Shown here piece by piece: positions 1 through 7,458 of a stretch of 26,164 nt of DNA. Made by a program: the position numbers and the translations under genes. Below the pieces are notes generated by a model. The model saw only the letters and a program-made list of their open reading frames with translations. It was not told the DNA's origin and made no database searches. Position 1 is the stretch's first letter, and the number at the start of each line of letters is the position of its first letter. The DNA is from an uncultured Eubacterium sp. (GTDB lineage Bacteria; Bacillota; Clostridia; Lachnospirales; Lachnospiraceae): NCBI GenBank assembly GCA_900547255.1, contig URGC01000021.1, positions 1 through 26,164 on the forward strand. The letters run 5' to 3'.

Positions 1-10
1 TCCACGATGG

Positions 11-16
11 TATAAT
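11..16 (+). promoter_or_regulatory. Candidate -10 box of the mgtE transcript
   Basis: A perfect TATAAT lies at 11-16. The matching -35 box would fall outside the window. Transcription would start near position 23, giving a leader of about 265 nt before mgtE. The call rests on this one hexamer and on its place ahead of a structured leader. Confidence 0.5.
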
Positions 17-75
17 CTATTCGGTTAAAAATAAACCAGAAGAAAATGTATAAAGCTTATAAGGAGGCGAATTGT

Positions 76-159
76 ATGGACAGTTGTGATAGTCAGAGTC
101 GAATTACATACAGCGATGGATTTAAGAGACCTGGATTATTTTCAAGTGTCTGTAGATAG
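76..159 (+). CDS. Putative 27-residue leader peptide of mgtE
   Basis: A short ORF starts at ATG 76 and stops at TAG 157-159. A perfect AAGGAGG at 61-67 sits 8 nt before the ATG, as strong a ribosome site as any in the window. The peptide begins MDSCDSQSR and contains Arg-Pro-Gly near its end; it has no signal peptide or known domain. Its codons overlap the 5' arms of two RNA stems (83-90 and 112-120) whose 3' arms are shared with an intrinsic terminator. This is the arrangement expected of a leader ORF whose translation controls attenuation. Enterobacterial mgtA uses a leader peptide (MgtL) in magnesium control, but no sequence similarity is claimed. Translation of this ORF is inferred. Confidence 0.6.
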   Translation: MDSCDSQSRITYSDGFKRPGLFSSVCR

Positions 160-255
160 CCATATTGTAAAATATAATATTTAAGCCTTATTCCATCGCT
201 CAGAAATGTCACAACATCAGTGTTTGTGTAGCATTTTTGCTACGATGGATTTTTT
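83..255 (+). promoter_or_regulatory. Attenuator-like leader: two exclusive RNA folds before mgtE
   Basis: Fold 1: gttgtga (83-89) pairs with tcacaac (209-215), and agcgatgga (112-120) pairs perfectly with tccatcgct (192-200). Fold 2: tccatcg (192-198) pairs instead with cgatgga (243-249), continued by gaaatg (203-208) with catttt (232-237) and cacaa (210-214) with ttgtg (224-228), and followed at once by six T (250-255). Fold 2 has the form of an intrinsic terminator. The heptamer cgatgga occurs twice (114-120 and 243-249) and competes for the same partner. The M-box core (a GTTAGGTGAGGC-like element) was looked for and not seen. A ribosome on the 76-159 ORF would block Fold 1. A ligand-binding aptamer is an alternative reading. 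Confidence 0.65.
192..255 (+). terminator. Conditional intrinsic terminator upstream of mgtE
   Basis: Imperfect hairpin with arms 192-198/243-249, 203-208/232-237 and 210-214/224-228, then T6 at 250-255. It ends 32 nt before the mgtE start codon, so it can only be conditional. Its 5' arm is also the 3' arm of the alternative stem with 112-120. Confidence 0.6.
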
Positions 256-287
256 GCGCCCTTTTTGGGGCAGAATGGAGGCTTAGA

Positions 288-1688
288 ATGAGAAATGAAG
301 TATTAAAAGAACCAAAGTTCGTAGAGCAGATTGTTGAGATAATAAGAAGCGGGTATGGCAAAGACGAGCTTTTAGAGAGATTGAGCGATTATCATGAGAA
401 TGATATTGCACAGAGTCTTGAATACCTTACTAAAGATGAGCGTGTGGCACTGTATAATACTCTGGGTATGGAGTGGGTGTCAGGAATTATCCCATATATA
501 GAGAATCCAGAGGAATACATTGATGAATTGGGAGTTGATAAGCTCGCAGCAGTTATCAATGAGCTGGATTCCGATGATGCGGTAGATTTATTGGAAAATA
601 TTGACGAGAGCGTCAAAGATAAGATTTGTCCAATTCTTGATGAAGATATCAAAGCAGACATCAAGCTTATCAATTCCTATAATGAGGATGAAATCGGTAG
701 TCTTATTACAACTAATTATATATGCATATCGAAAGATTTGAATATCCGTCAGGCGATGCATGAGCTTGTTAAACAGGCAGGAGACAATGACAATATATCT
801 ACAATCTATGTGGTTGATAATAATGGTAAATACTGTGGTGCAATTGACCTGAAGGATTTGATTATTGCCAGGGAACATGATGACCTTGATTCGCTGATTA
901 GTTACTCATATCCATATCTTGCTGACCATGAGGATATATCTGAGAGTATAGAGAAGATAAAAGATTATGCCGAGGATTCTCTTCCAGTATTGAACGATAA
1001 CAAAGAGATAGTAGGTATCATAACAGCGCAGGATGTAGTAGAGGCTGTGGATGATGAGATGGGTGAGGATTATGCCAAACTGGCTGGTCTGACCGCCGAG
1101 GAGGATTTGCGCGAGACAACTAAAGAGAGCATGAAGAAACGTCTGCCCTGGCTTGTTATCCTGCTGTTCCTCGGAATGGCTGTTTCAACTGTAGTAGGAG
1201 CATTTGAGGGAGTTGTTGCGGTACTTCCTATAGTTATATGCTTCCAGTCACTTATACTTGATATGGCTGGAAATGTTGGAACACAGTCATTAGCTGTGAC
1301 AATCAGAGTGCTTATGGATGATGAGCTTAGCGCAAAAGACAAGCTGACACTTGTATTAAAGGAGATGAAGGTTGGCTTTGGCAACGGAATGCTTCTCGGA
1401 GTAATAACATTTGTGCTGCTTGGCGGCTATATAGCACTGTTTAAAGGCTATTCAATTGACAAGGCACTGTTGATATCAGGATGTGTTGCTGTATCACTTC
1501 TCTTATCAATGATTATATCAAGCCTTGTGGGAACTCTGGTTCCACTGTTTTTCAATAAGATTAAGGTTGACCCTGCGGTAGCATCCGGCCCACTTATAAC
1601 AACAGTTAATGACCTTGTTGCAGTTGTCACTTATTATGGACTCGCATGGGTATTGCTCATACAGATTATGAATATAACAATGAATTAA
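288..1688 (+). CDS. mgtE: Magnesium transporter MgtE
   Basis: Homodimeric Mg2+ channel of the cytoplasmic membrane, 466 residues, normal for the family. The order is an MgtE N-terminal superhelical domain (about residues 20-125, with the repeated EYIDELG / LDSDDAVDLLENI pattern), two CBS domains (about 133-258) and a transmembrane domain from about residue 285 with five hydrophobic segments. The motif around DMAGNVGTQS near the first pore helices is typical. In studied members the N and CBS domains bind Mg2+ and close the pore when the cell is replete. I chose ATG 288 because GGAGG at 277-281 precedes it by 6 nt; the open frame extends to 237, but that start would lie inside the leader terminator. 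Regulation probably runs through the leader described separately. Confidence 0.95.
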   Translation: MRNEVLKEPKFVEQIVEIIRSGYGKDELLERLSDYHENDIAQSLEYLTKDERVALYNTLGMEWVSGIIPYIENPEEYIDELGVDKLAAVINELDSDDAVDLLENIDESVKDKICPILDEDIKADIKLINSYNEDEIGSLITTNYICISKDLNIRQAMHELVKQAGDNDNISTIYVVDNNGKYCGAIDLKDLIIAREHDDLDSLISYSYPYLADHEDISESIEKIKDYAEDSLPVLNDNKEIVGIITAQDVVEAVDDEMGEDYAKLAGLTAEEDLRETTKESMKKRLPWLVILLFLGMAVSTVVGAFEGVVAVLPIVICFQSLILDMAGNVGTQSLAVTIRVLMDDELSAKDKLTLVLKEMKVGFGNGMLLGVITFVLLGGYIALFKGYSIDKALLISGCVAVSLLLSMIISSLVGTLVPLFFNKIKVDPAVASGPLITTVNDLVAVVTYYGLAWVLLIQIMNITMN

Positions 1689-1763
1689 CAATTTGTTTAC
1701 TGGTGATTATTATATCTGATTTGTGCAATAATAGTAGGTGTGGAAGACAGGAGGCAGTGTAGG

Positions 1764-2987
1764 GTGGATAATACGAAATTAAATAATGATGTTACTGAAA
1801 AGATTAAATCATATCTTAAAAGACTTGGTGAGGGAGAGGAATTGGAAGCAGTGAGGGCTGATTTTGTGAAGGAGTTCAGCGAGGTTGACCCTGCACAGAT
1901 AATGGAAGCGGAACAGCAGCTTATCAAAGAGGGTACTTCGATTAATGAGGTGCAGAAGTTGTGTGATGTCCATGCAGCGTTGTTTCACGGAACTACGATT
2001 CAGGAGAAGATTATCAATGCAGAGAGGGCGGCGGCAGAGTCTATACGTTCCAGGAAAGAAACGCTCACAGCAAAGCTTATCAATATACCTAATCATCCGC
2101 TCAATACATTTACAAGAGAAAATGAGCAGCTAAAAAAGATTATTTCAAGATGCAGGGAGACACAGGATAAGACTGATAATCCGCTGATGAATGAATTGAG
2201 GCAGATATCAATTCATTATGCCAAGAAAGGGGATCTGCTGTACCCACATCTCGCTGTGCAGTATGGAGTTACAGGCCCTTCTAATGTGATGTGGACAGTG
2301 GATGACGAGATTCGTGATGAGGTTAATGCGCTTGCAAAAGCTGAAAAGAGAGATTCAGCATGGAATGAGCGTTTTACAGCAGTACTTACCAGAGCGGAAG
2401 AGATGATTTATAAAGAGAATAATATTCTTTTTCCTAACTGTGCTGTTAATTTTACAGATGAAGAGTGGTATGGAGTATATTATGATTCCAAGGATTATGC
2501 GGAGTGTTTCGCTGTTGATAATGGTAAATGGGATGAGGCAGAAAGCTACAGGGATGAATACAACAGAAAGCGAAATCTGGCTGACAGTACCCCTGTTAGT
2601 GACAATGGAGAAATTGTGCTTGCGGGAGGACATTTTACGCTTGAACAGCTTACAGCGGTGCTCAATACAATTCCTATAGAGATTACATTTGTAGATGATA
2701 ATGATACTAATGTATTCTTTAATGAAGGCCCGAAGGTGTTCAAACGGCCGGGAATGGCTTTGGGAAGAAAGGTGTATTCTTGTCATCCTCCTAAAATCGA
2801 GAAACAGGTAAGAAGAATTATTCAGGAATTCAAGGATGGAACTCTTGATGAGGTGCCTATATGGATGAACAAGAATGGAACAACATTTCTTGTGAAATAT
2901 ATGGCGATAAGGGATAAAAATGGCAAATACCTTGGCACAATGGAACTTGTACAGGACATGGAATTTGCTAGAAAATATTTTGAATAA
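1764..2987 (+). CDS. DUF438 - hemerythrin-like - PAS protein
   Basis: Soluble protein of about 407 residues. The N-terminal part (to about residue 75, ending IQKLCDVHAALFHG) matches the DUF438 pattern. A hemerythrin-like helical region follows (about 105-240). Potential iron ligands include His111 in NHPLN, the His and acidic residues of IHYAKKGDLLYPHL, and the Glu-rich MIYKENNILFP stretch. A PAS domain (about 290-405, from HFTLEQLTAVL to ELVQDMEFARKYF) ends the protein. The family is widespread in anaerobic Firmicutes and is thought to sense oxygen or redox state; its partners are unknown. The start is GTG 1764, because AGGAGG at 1749-1754 lies 9 nt upstream; an earlier GTG at 1740 has no such site. 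Confidence 0.88.
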   Translation: MDNTKLNNDVTEKIKSYLKRLGEGEELEAVRADFVKEFSEVDPAQIMEAEQQLIKEGTSINEVQKLCDVHAALFHGTTIQEKIINAERAAAESIRSRKETLTAKLINIPNHPLNTFTRENEQLKKIISRCRETQDKTDNPLMNELRQISIHYAKKGDLLYPHLAVQYGVTGPSNVMWTVDDEIRDEVNALAKAEKRDSAWNERFTAVLTRAEEMIYKENNILFPNCAVNFTDEEWYGVYYDSKDYAECFAVDNGKWDEAESYRDEYNRKRNLADSTPVSDNGEIVLAGGHFTLEQLTAVLNTIPIEITFVDDNDTNVFFNEGPKVFKRPGMALGRKVYSCHPPKIEKQVRRIIQEFKDGTLDEVPIWMNKNGTTFLVKYMAIRDKNGKYLGTMELVQDMEFARKYFE

Positions 2988-2988
2988 T

Positions 2989-3108
2989 GCTGCGCCGGAG
3001 CAGTATGGGTTTGGACAGTCGGACATTAGAACTGATATATATGGTCTTGGAGCGGCAATATCGTCTATTGTATATCGGCTGCACTGTGGTATGGCAATTA
3101 CCTTAATA
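2989..3108 (+). pseudogene. Remnant of a Ser/Thr protein kinase gene
   Basis: Directly after the stop of the preceding gene, one frame reads AAPEQYGFGQSDIRTDIYGLG. This is the kinase APE motif (subdomain VIII) and the D-x-x-x-x-G segment of subdomain IX as found in bacterial Hanks-type kinases. Neither the ATP-binding nor the catalytic HRD/DFG parts precede it, and the frame decays after about 40 codons. It is a gene scrap with no start of its own, left by deletion or recombination. Confidence 0.65.
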
Positions 3109-3165
3109 TCAGGGATAAATTCCAAGGCATGGGTAATAAAAAATTGAGGTTGGCTGAATATATAT

Positions 3166-3224
3166 AAAAGCTGCAAGAAAATCCGAATTTCAAGGAATTG
3201 TTGGATTTTTTTGCAGCTTTTTTG
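3166..3224 (+). terminator. Intrinsic terminator, likely bidirectional
   Basis: aaaagctgcaa (3166-3176) pairs with ttgcagctttt (3211-3221), extended inward by gaaaatcc (3177-3184) with ggatttttt (3203-3211). T residues follow on the plus strand and the 5' flank is A-rich, so it could also stop transcripts arriving from the minus strand. It closes the 1764-2987 unit. Confidence 0.8.
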
Positions 3225-3270
3225 ATATAAAGAAAAATTGCGGGTTTAGCGAAGTGTAAAACAACGCTTT

Positions 3271-3306
3271 TTGGATTTTTTAAGATAAATTTGTCAAAAA
3301 ATCCAA
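3271..3306 (-). terminator. Hairpin at the 3' end of the minus-strand gene
   Basis: ttggatttttt (3271-3281) pairs perfectly with aaaaaatccaa (3296-3306) around a 14-nt loop, 18 nt past the stop of the 3325-5343 gene. There is no good T tail beyond the stem, so it may work with the 3166-3224 hairpin instead of alone. Confidence 0.5.
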
Positions 3307-3324
3307 TTTTAAAATAGCATCGTT

Positions 3325-5343
3325 CTACCAGAAAATCTCCCTGTAAGAATACTCGCCCCTATAGTTAGAAGCATTGTAATCAGGATATTTGAAAGGCTTG
3401 TATACATCCTGTTTAGGGTTATCGTCCTGAGTGTATATGTACATATTGTTATAATCCCATGTGACGATTTCATCCCTTGCATCACCGAGAATATTGACGG
3501 CTTCCGCGCAGAAAGTAGGGTGGCCGTCGTCAGGGAAACGTACAACCTGGATTCCATTGCCATCAATCATGCCGCCGCGTTCAACATCGGCATTAAGAAG
3601 AATGAAATCCTGTCCGTCACCAGTCCAGTTGACAGGTGTAAGAAGATTGCCATTCAGCTCATTCTCCATTTCCCATAAAGCATTGCCTTCGCTGTCATAG
3701 AAGTAGATAATGCCCTGATGTCCCCAGAAATTAACTACAACCATCTCATAGCCTTCCTTGTCAGGAAGATAGTTTGCAAGACTAACACGCTGAGCATGTC
3801 CGATTCCGTCTTTTTTGAGCAGATTACCCTCAAAATCACTTATAATAAAGCCCTCTTTACCAGCAACACATGCGAAGAAACATTTACCCTTGTTAGGACC
3901 TGTTGCAAATTTTCCCGGAACAATCTCATCAATGTGGTCTTCCATAATTGGCATTGTCCACATTTTGTTTCCGTGGCAGTCAAGCATGTTATAACCAACG
4001 AGAAGCTCATCATGTCCGTCACCATTGATGTCAATTGCATATGGAAAATGTCCTGTGTTCTTATCACTCTGGAAATGCCACATAACCTCAAGGTCATCAT
4101 TTAATGCATAAACCCTGCAATATCTGTCTTTGATAAGAATATCGCGAGGCTTGTCGAGTCCCCTGAAATTGCAGATTCTCATTCCGTCAGGATTGATTCT
4201 GTCAAATGCGTAGATTTTATCAGGCACACCGATAATTGTTCCGTCTTCCTCAGGTGTTGAAAAAGGTGTTTTGGCACGTTTCTTGACTTCACCAGTAGCA
4301 CCATCGAGAATAAGAATTTCAAAATTCTTGGCAGTGATTACCTCTTCACGTCCATCGCCATCTATATCATATATCTGCATAGGCATATCAGCAGAAATGT
4401 TGCCTATTTCAGTGTTGTCAGTAGGCTCTCCATGCTGCCAGAGAATATTGCCGTCAAGGTCGAATGCAGTGAGACAACTGATTGTGCCGTATGCATCACG
4501 GTTTACACGTTTCTGGCATTGCGCGATTACCATCTGATACTCGTCATTGCCAAGAAGGTGTCCAAAACGCAACTGTCTTCCAGAACCGCAGCCCTTCAAA
4601 TCAATCTTTTTGACAAGCTTCATCTTAGGATAGCGTTCCTGCGCCTCTTTGCAGGCAGTATTATAGGCTTCTCTTGCTGCATCAATTTCCTTGGCAGTTG
4701 ATTCATCTGTGGTTACTTTCACATATCCAAACTGAGTCGGGATAGTTGCAGTTATGGCGATTTTGCCGCCCTGAGCGGCATATGAAGTGTCAGTATCAAA
4801 ATAAATCTTGCCATCAACACTGCACACAACATGAGTTCCTGATATTTTGACATTCATTACATAAGTGTCATCACAATTGTAATCAAATGGAACGCTCTCA
4901 ATTACCTCAACATCTTCTTTGTGTCTGTATTCAAGTCTTAATTCGTGTTCCTCAAATACAAGAACCAGAAGATTAGCTGAATTCTGGCAGCAGAAGCCGA
5001 TTCCGGCAGTACCCCATTTGGTAGTGAACATTCTGATAGAAGCGGTCATCTCATAATCTTTCCAGAATCTGTCGCCGCTTGTGAGCATAGGAAATGTTCT
5101 GTGAGGCTTATCATTGCGGATTCGCATCTGTTCCATGAAATGTGCACCATTGTATTCTGTTATAATCCATGATGCGCCCTGACCATTATATGTGTGGTTG
5201 CACACAGGGTCGTACCATCTGCCGTAATATCCCGGATAATGTATGAAATGATATTCGCCCGTTGCACAGTGGTTTTTATCAAAAGGAAAATCTCCGATAG
5301 GGAAATCTTTAAAATCTTCATCAAGTAAATTAATCTGAGCCAT
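3325..5343 (-). CDS. Cytoplasmic jelly-roll plus beta-propeller protein
   Basis: A 672-residue protein with no signal peptide or membrane segment. Residues to about 235 look like a beta-sandwich of the LamG/glucanase type, with alternating strands and many aromatic residues (YGRWYDPV, GTAGIGFCCQN, CSVDGKIYFDTD). The rest is a repeated-blade region with calcium-type Asp loops: YDIDGDGREEVIT, AIDINGDGHDELLVGY and NWTGDGQDFILLN, plus looser copies such as FDLDGNILW. This loop type is known from FG-GAP-like propellers and from rhamnogalacturonan lyases. A role on imported plant polysaccharide fragments is possible, but I could not place it in a lyase family. ATG 5343 was chosen because AAGGAGG (5350-5356, minus strand) lies 6 nt upstream; an in-frame extension to 5466 lacks this. 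The gene is transcribed alone. Confidence 0.85.
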   Translation of the reverse strand: MAQINLLDEDFKDFPIGDFPFDKNHCATGEYHFIHYPGYYGRWYDPVCNHTYNGQGASWIITEYNGAHFMEQMRIRNDKPHRTFPMLTSGDRFWKDYEMTASIRMFTTKWGTAGIGFCCQNSANLLVLVFEEHELRLEYRHKEDVEVIESVPFDYNCDDTYVMNVKISGTHVVCSVDGKIYFDTDTSYAAQGGKIAITATIPTQFGYVKVTTDESTAKEIDAAREAYNTACKEAQERYPKMKLVKKIDLKGCGSGRQLRFGHLLGNDEYQMVIAQCQKRVNRDAYGTISCLTAFDLDGNILWQHGEPTDNTEIGNISADMPMQIYDIDGDGREEVITAKNFEILILDGATGEVKKRAKTPFSTPEEDGTIIGVPDKIYAFDRINPDGMRICNFRGLDKPRDILIKDRYCRVYALNDDLEVMWHFQSDKNTGHFPYAIDINGDGHDELLVGYNMLDCHGNKMWTMPIMEDHIDEIVPGKFATGPNKGKCFFACVAGKEGFIISDFEGNLLKKDGIGHAQRVSLANYLPDKEGYEMVVVNFWGHQGIIYFYDSEGNALWEMENELNGNLLTPVNWTGDGQDFILLNADVERGGMIDGNGIQVVRFPDDGHPTFCAEAVNILGDARDEIVTWDYNNMYIYTQDDNPKQDVYKPFKYPDYNASNYRGEYSYREIFW

Positions 5344-5367
5344 AAAATTCCTCCTTGTATATACAAA

Positions 5368-5392
5368 TCTAGTGTATAAGCATTTCACTAGA
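5368..5392 (-). promoter_or_regulatory. Inverted repeat in the 5' leader of the propeller gene
   Basis: tctagtg (5368-5374) and cactaga (5386-5392) form a perfect 7-bp inverted repeat with an 11-nt spacer, 12 nt upstream of the AAGGAGG site. It could be an mRNA hairpin or an operator; which cannot be decided from sequence. Confidence 0.4.
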
Positions 5393-5415
5393 TGATGAAT
5401 TGATGATGCCAGGGT

Positions 5416-5447
5416 AAAAGCTTTTTTGTCTGTACAGAAAAGCTTTT
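5416..5447. repeat. Two copies of the palindrome aaaagctttt
   Basis: The self-complementary 10-mer aaaagctttt occurs at 5416-5425 and 5438-5447, with start points 22 bp apart (about two helix turns). It lies between the start of the 3325-5343 gene and a minus-strand TATAAT at 5473-5478. This spacing suits a pair of operator half-sites for a dimeric repressor, or a hairpin in the leader RNA. Confidence 0.4.
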
Positions 5448-5472
5448 GTACATATCCCCCTGACATAGCTTA

Positions 5473-5478
5473 ATTATA
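5473..5478 (-). promoter_or_regulatory. Candidate -10 box for the minus-strand propeller gene
   Basis: attata on the plus strand reads TATAAT on the minus strand, 130 bp upstream of the gene start. No good -35 is visible at 16-18 bp, so an activator may be needed or the assignment may be wrong. Confidence 0.35.
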
Positions 5479-5601
5479 GAAAAATAAGAAGAAAATTAAT
5501 ACTGATTTTTTATTTAAAATAATACAAACCTTAGAAATAATCAGTGCTTTTTCTTGTATATAACATACACTGCGCCAGCAGCTACATCATCACTTCCAAG
5601 T

Positions 5602-5694
5602 GTGGAGATTACAAATGTATCATATGACCCTACAAGAGAGCTCTATAAGGAGTACAACACAATATTTGCGTGTGATTGGGGGATTACGGTATAA
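5602..5694 (+). pseudogene. Remnant of a sulfate-binding protein gene (sbp/cysP type)
   Basis: One plus frame reads VEITNVSYDPTRELYKEYNTIFA and then stops at TAA 5692. The NVSYDPTRELY signature sits at the start of the mature domain of sulfate/thiosulfate ABC-transporter binding proteins. No start codon, signal peptide or remaining 300 residues are present. It is a scrap; the promoter of the next gene now lies inside it. Confidence 0.6.
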
Positions 5695-5695
5695 T
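5666..5695 (+). promoter_or_regulatory. Candidate promoter of the GNAT gene
   Basis: TTGCGT (5666-5671), an 18-bp spacer, then TATAAT (5690-5695), 48 bp before the start codon at 5744. The -10 box is perfect and the -35 is fair. Confidence 0.5.
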
Positions 5696-5743
5696 TGCAA
5701 CATAATTTGAATTTTTGAATTTTGAGTTTTGGAGGATGAGATT

Positions 5744-6355
5744 ATGAGAGATATAAGTATACGTACAGCGGAACCGGAGGATGCGAAGGAATTGCTTGAT
5801 ATATATTCATATTATGTGGAGAAAACGGCTATTACTTATGAATATGACGTGCCGGGGATTGAAGAATTTAGAGAGAGAATTAAGGATACGCTTGAAAAGT
5901 ATCCTTATATTGTGGCAGTAGAGAATATTTGTGATGAAGATGGTGCAGAAAATGTTCTTGATAAGGATTCGCACAAGGGCAGAATTGTCGGATATGCTTA
6001 TGCGGGATGCTTTAAATCAAGGGCGGCATATGACTGGAGCGTGGAGACAAGCATATATGTTGACAAAGATGCAAGAAAGATGGGCATAGGAAAAATGCTT
6101 TATGCGGAGCTTGAAAAACTACTTAAAGCCATGAATATTCTTAACGTAAATGCCTGCATTGCATACACAGAGGTTGAGGATGAGTATCTTACTAACGCAA
6201 GCGTAAGCTTTCATGAAAAAGAAGGCTACAGCAAGGTAGGAATATTCCACAAATGCGCCTATAAATTTGGAAGATGGTATGACATGATATGGATGGAGAA
6301 GTTTATTGGAGAGCATTTGGCTGAGCAGCCAGATGTTGTGTGGGGTGGAAAATAA
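5744..6355 (+). CDS. GNAT N-acetyltransferase, phosphinothricin-acetyltransferase-like
   Basis: A 203-residue soluble acetyltransferase that would transfer acetyl from acetyl-CoA to an amine. Visible family marks are the N-terminal IRTAEPEDAKELLDIYSYYVEKTAITYEY, the VETSIYVDKDARKMGIG stretch holding the acetyl-CoA pyrophosphate loop (R-K-M-G-I-G), and the C-terminal SFHEKEGYSKVGIFHKCAYKFGRWYDMIWME block typical of the PAT/YwnH-like subgroup. The true substrate is often a methionine analogue or other small amine and cannot be read here. GGAGG at 5731-5735 sits 8 nt before ATG 5744; an upstream TTG at 5729 has no such site. The acidic insert around residues 65-80 (ENICDEDGAENVLDKDSHKG) is longer than usual. 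Confidence 0.9.
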   Translation: MRDISIRTAEPEDAKELLDIYSYYVEKTAITYEYDVPGIEEFRERIKDTLEKYPYIVAVENICDEDGAENVLDKDSHKGRIVGYAYAGCFKSRAAYDWSVETSIYVDKDARKMGIGKMLYAELEKLLKAMNILNVNACIAYTEVEDEYLTNASVSFHEKEGYSKVGIFHKCAYKFGRWYDMIWMEKFIGEHLAEQPDVVWGGK

Positions 6356-6530
6356 ATTTGGATTATTGGAAGCGTAGGATAAATCATGGGAAATGAATCA
6401 GGAGAATGGATTATGTATGGTGTTGATGTAAGGAAAACTGCGCCCGCACGGCGATTCTCGCTACAGTAGATTGCTCTATAATGATATAATTGATACGATT
6501 GAAGCAACCTAAGAAAAGGAGGCGGGTATC

Positions 6531-7412
6531 ATGAACAAAGAAAAAACTGGTGAGCTTATAAGAGAAGCCAGAATAAAAAAGAATTATACGCAAAGTGAAT
6601 TAGGTGATTTGTTAGGTGTAACTAACAAGGCGGTATCCAGATGGGAGAAAGGTGAAAGTTTTCCAGACGTAGGTGTGCTGGAAAATCTATCTTCTATTCT
6701 TGAACTCAAGATACAGGATATTGTGACAGGCAATGCAGAGTCAGAAGAAGATGATAAAAAAGTTATAACAGACATCATACGTTTTGCAAGAATGCAGCAG
6801 AAGCAGAAAAGCAGAGGTATATTAGGATGTGCGTTTGTTATACCTTTGGTTTTATGCTGTCTTATATCAGGGGTTGTCGGATTGACAAGTATTAATCTGA
6901 ATGAGACAGGGTTCGGATTGTTATATATAATTCTTATGACAATAACATTTGGATTAATAATATATAGGTGTAAATCACAGAGTCAAGAATTATATCCAGA
7001 TGAATCAAAATCTATCAAGTGCATGAAATATATTTCGGTTATATCACTTGCGTGGGGGCTGGTGGTAACATGGACGTATATTATAATGATTAGTAATGGT
7101 CATATCCCATTTGGCATGGAATTATCATCTGTAGGACCATTTCTTAATAACCAGCTTATCATCATTTTTGTAATTAATCTGGGTATAATGCTTGTACAAA
7201 TGTATAGCAATGTAAAAAAAGATGCTGGCATTCAATGGAGCTGCCTGATATCCGTTGCAGCTATTTATCTTACCGCGCTGTATGGAGATATGCTGCACAG
7301 GCCTACGTCAATTGAAGAAGTGTATAGAATACTTGCGGTTAGAAGCATTATCGTTATAGTTGAATTACTGGCTGCGATTGTTTTGTACAGACTGGATAAA
7401 AAAGAGCATTAG
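6531..7412 (+). CDS. Membrane-attached XRE-family regulator
   Basis: A 293-residue protein with an N-terminal helix-turn-helix of the XRE/Cro type (residues about 8-62; QSELGDLLGVTNKAVSRWEKGESFPD), then a charged linker and about six hydrophobic segments from residue 97 to 288 (for example GILGCAFVIPLVLCCLISGVVG and SIIVIVELLAAIVLYRL). This architecture is common in Firmicutes and suggests a DNA-binding protein tethered to the membrane; ligand and target are unknown. AAAGGAGG at about 6515-6522 precedes ATG 6531. Two TATAAT hexamers (6477-6482 and 6485-6490) lie upstream without convincing -35 boxes. It converges with the AraC gene, 46 bp apart. Confidence 0.88.
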   Translation: MNKEKTGELIREARIKKNYTQSELGDLLGVTNKAVSRWEKGESFPDVGVLENLSSILELKIQDIVTGNAESEEDDKKVITDIIRFARMQQKQKSRGILGCAFVIPLVLCCLISGVVGLTSINLNETGFGLLYIILMTITFGLIIYRCKSQSQELYPDESKSIKCMKYISVISLAWGLVVTWTYIIMISNGHIPFGMELSSVGPFLNNQLIIIFVINLGIMLVQMYSNVKKDAGIQWSCLISVAAIYLTALYGDMLHRPTSIEEVYRILAVRSIIVIVELLAAIVLYRLDKKEH

Positions 7413-7458
7413 TATAACAAGAATTGGAGGAACAACATATGGAATGGGTCGCTGATTA

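Noticed and set aside
83..215. M-box (ykoK) magnesium riboswitch before mgtE
   Set aside because: The conserved GTTAGGTGAGGC-type core and the long M-box architecture are not seen. Only a short cagaaatgtc stretch is loosely similar. The leader is reported as an unassigned attenuator instead.
2355..3176. 273-codon minus-strand frame opposite the DUF438 gene
   Set aside because: It lies antisense to a gene with clear DUF438, hemerythrin and PAS motifs and has a Ser/Ile/Cys-rich composition typical of shadow frames.
5545..5630. Minus-strand C-terminal frame ending YVIYKKKH, overlapping the sulfate-binding protein scrap
   Set aside because: It reads like protein and ends in a natural-looking basic tail, but I recognise no family and it shares bases with the better-supported sulfate-binding scrap.
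6386..6469. 27-codon frame upstream of the XRE gene (MGNESGEWIMYGVD...)
   Set aside because: No ribosome site, no recognised family and no conservation evidence; perhaps a gene scrap.
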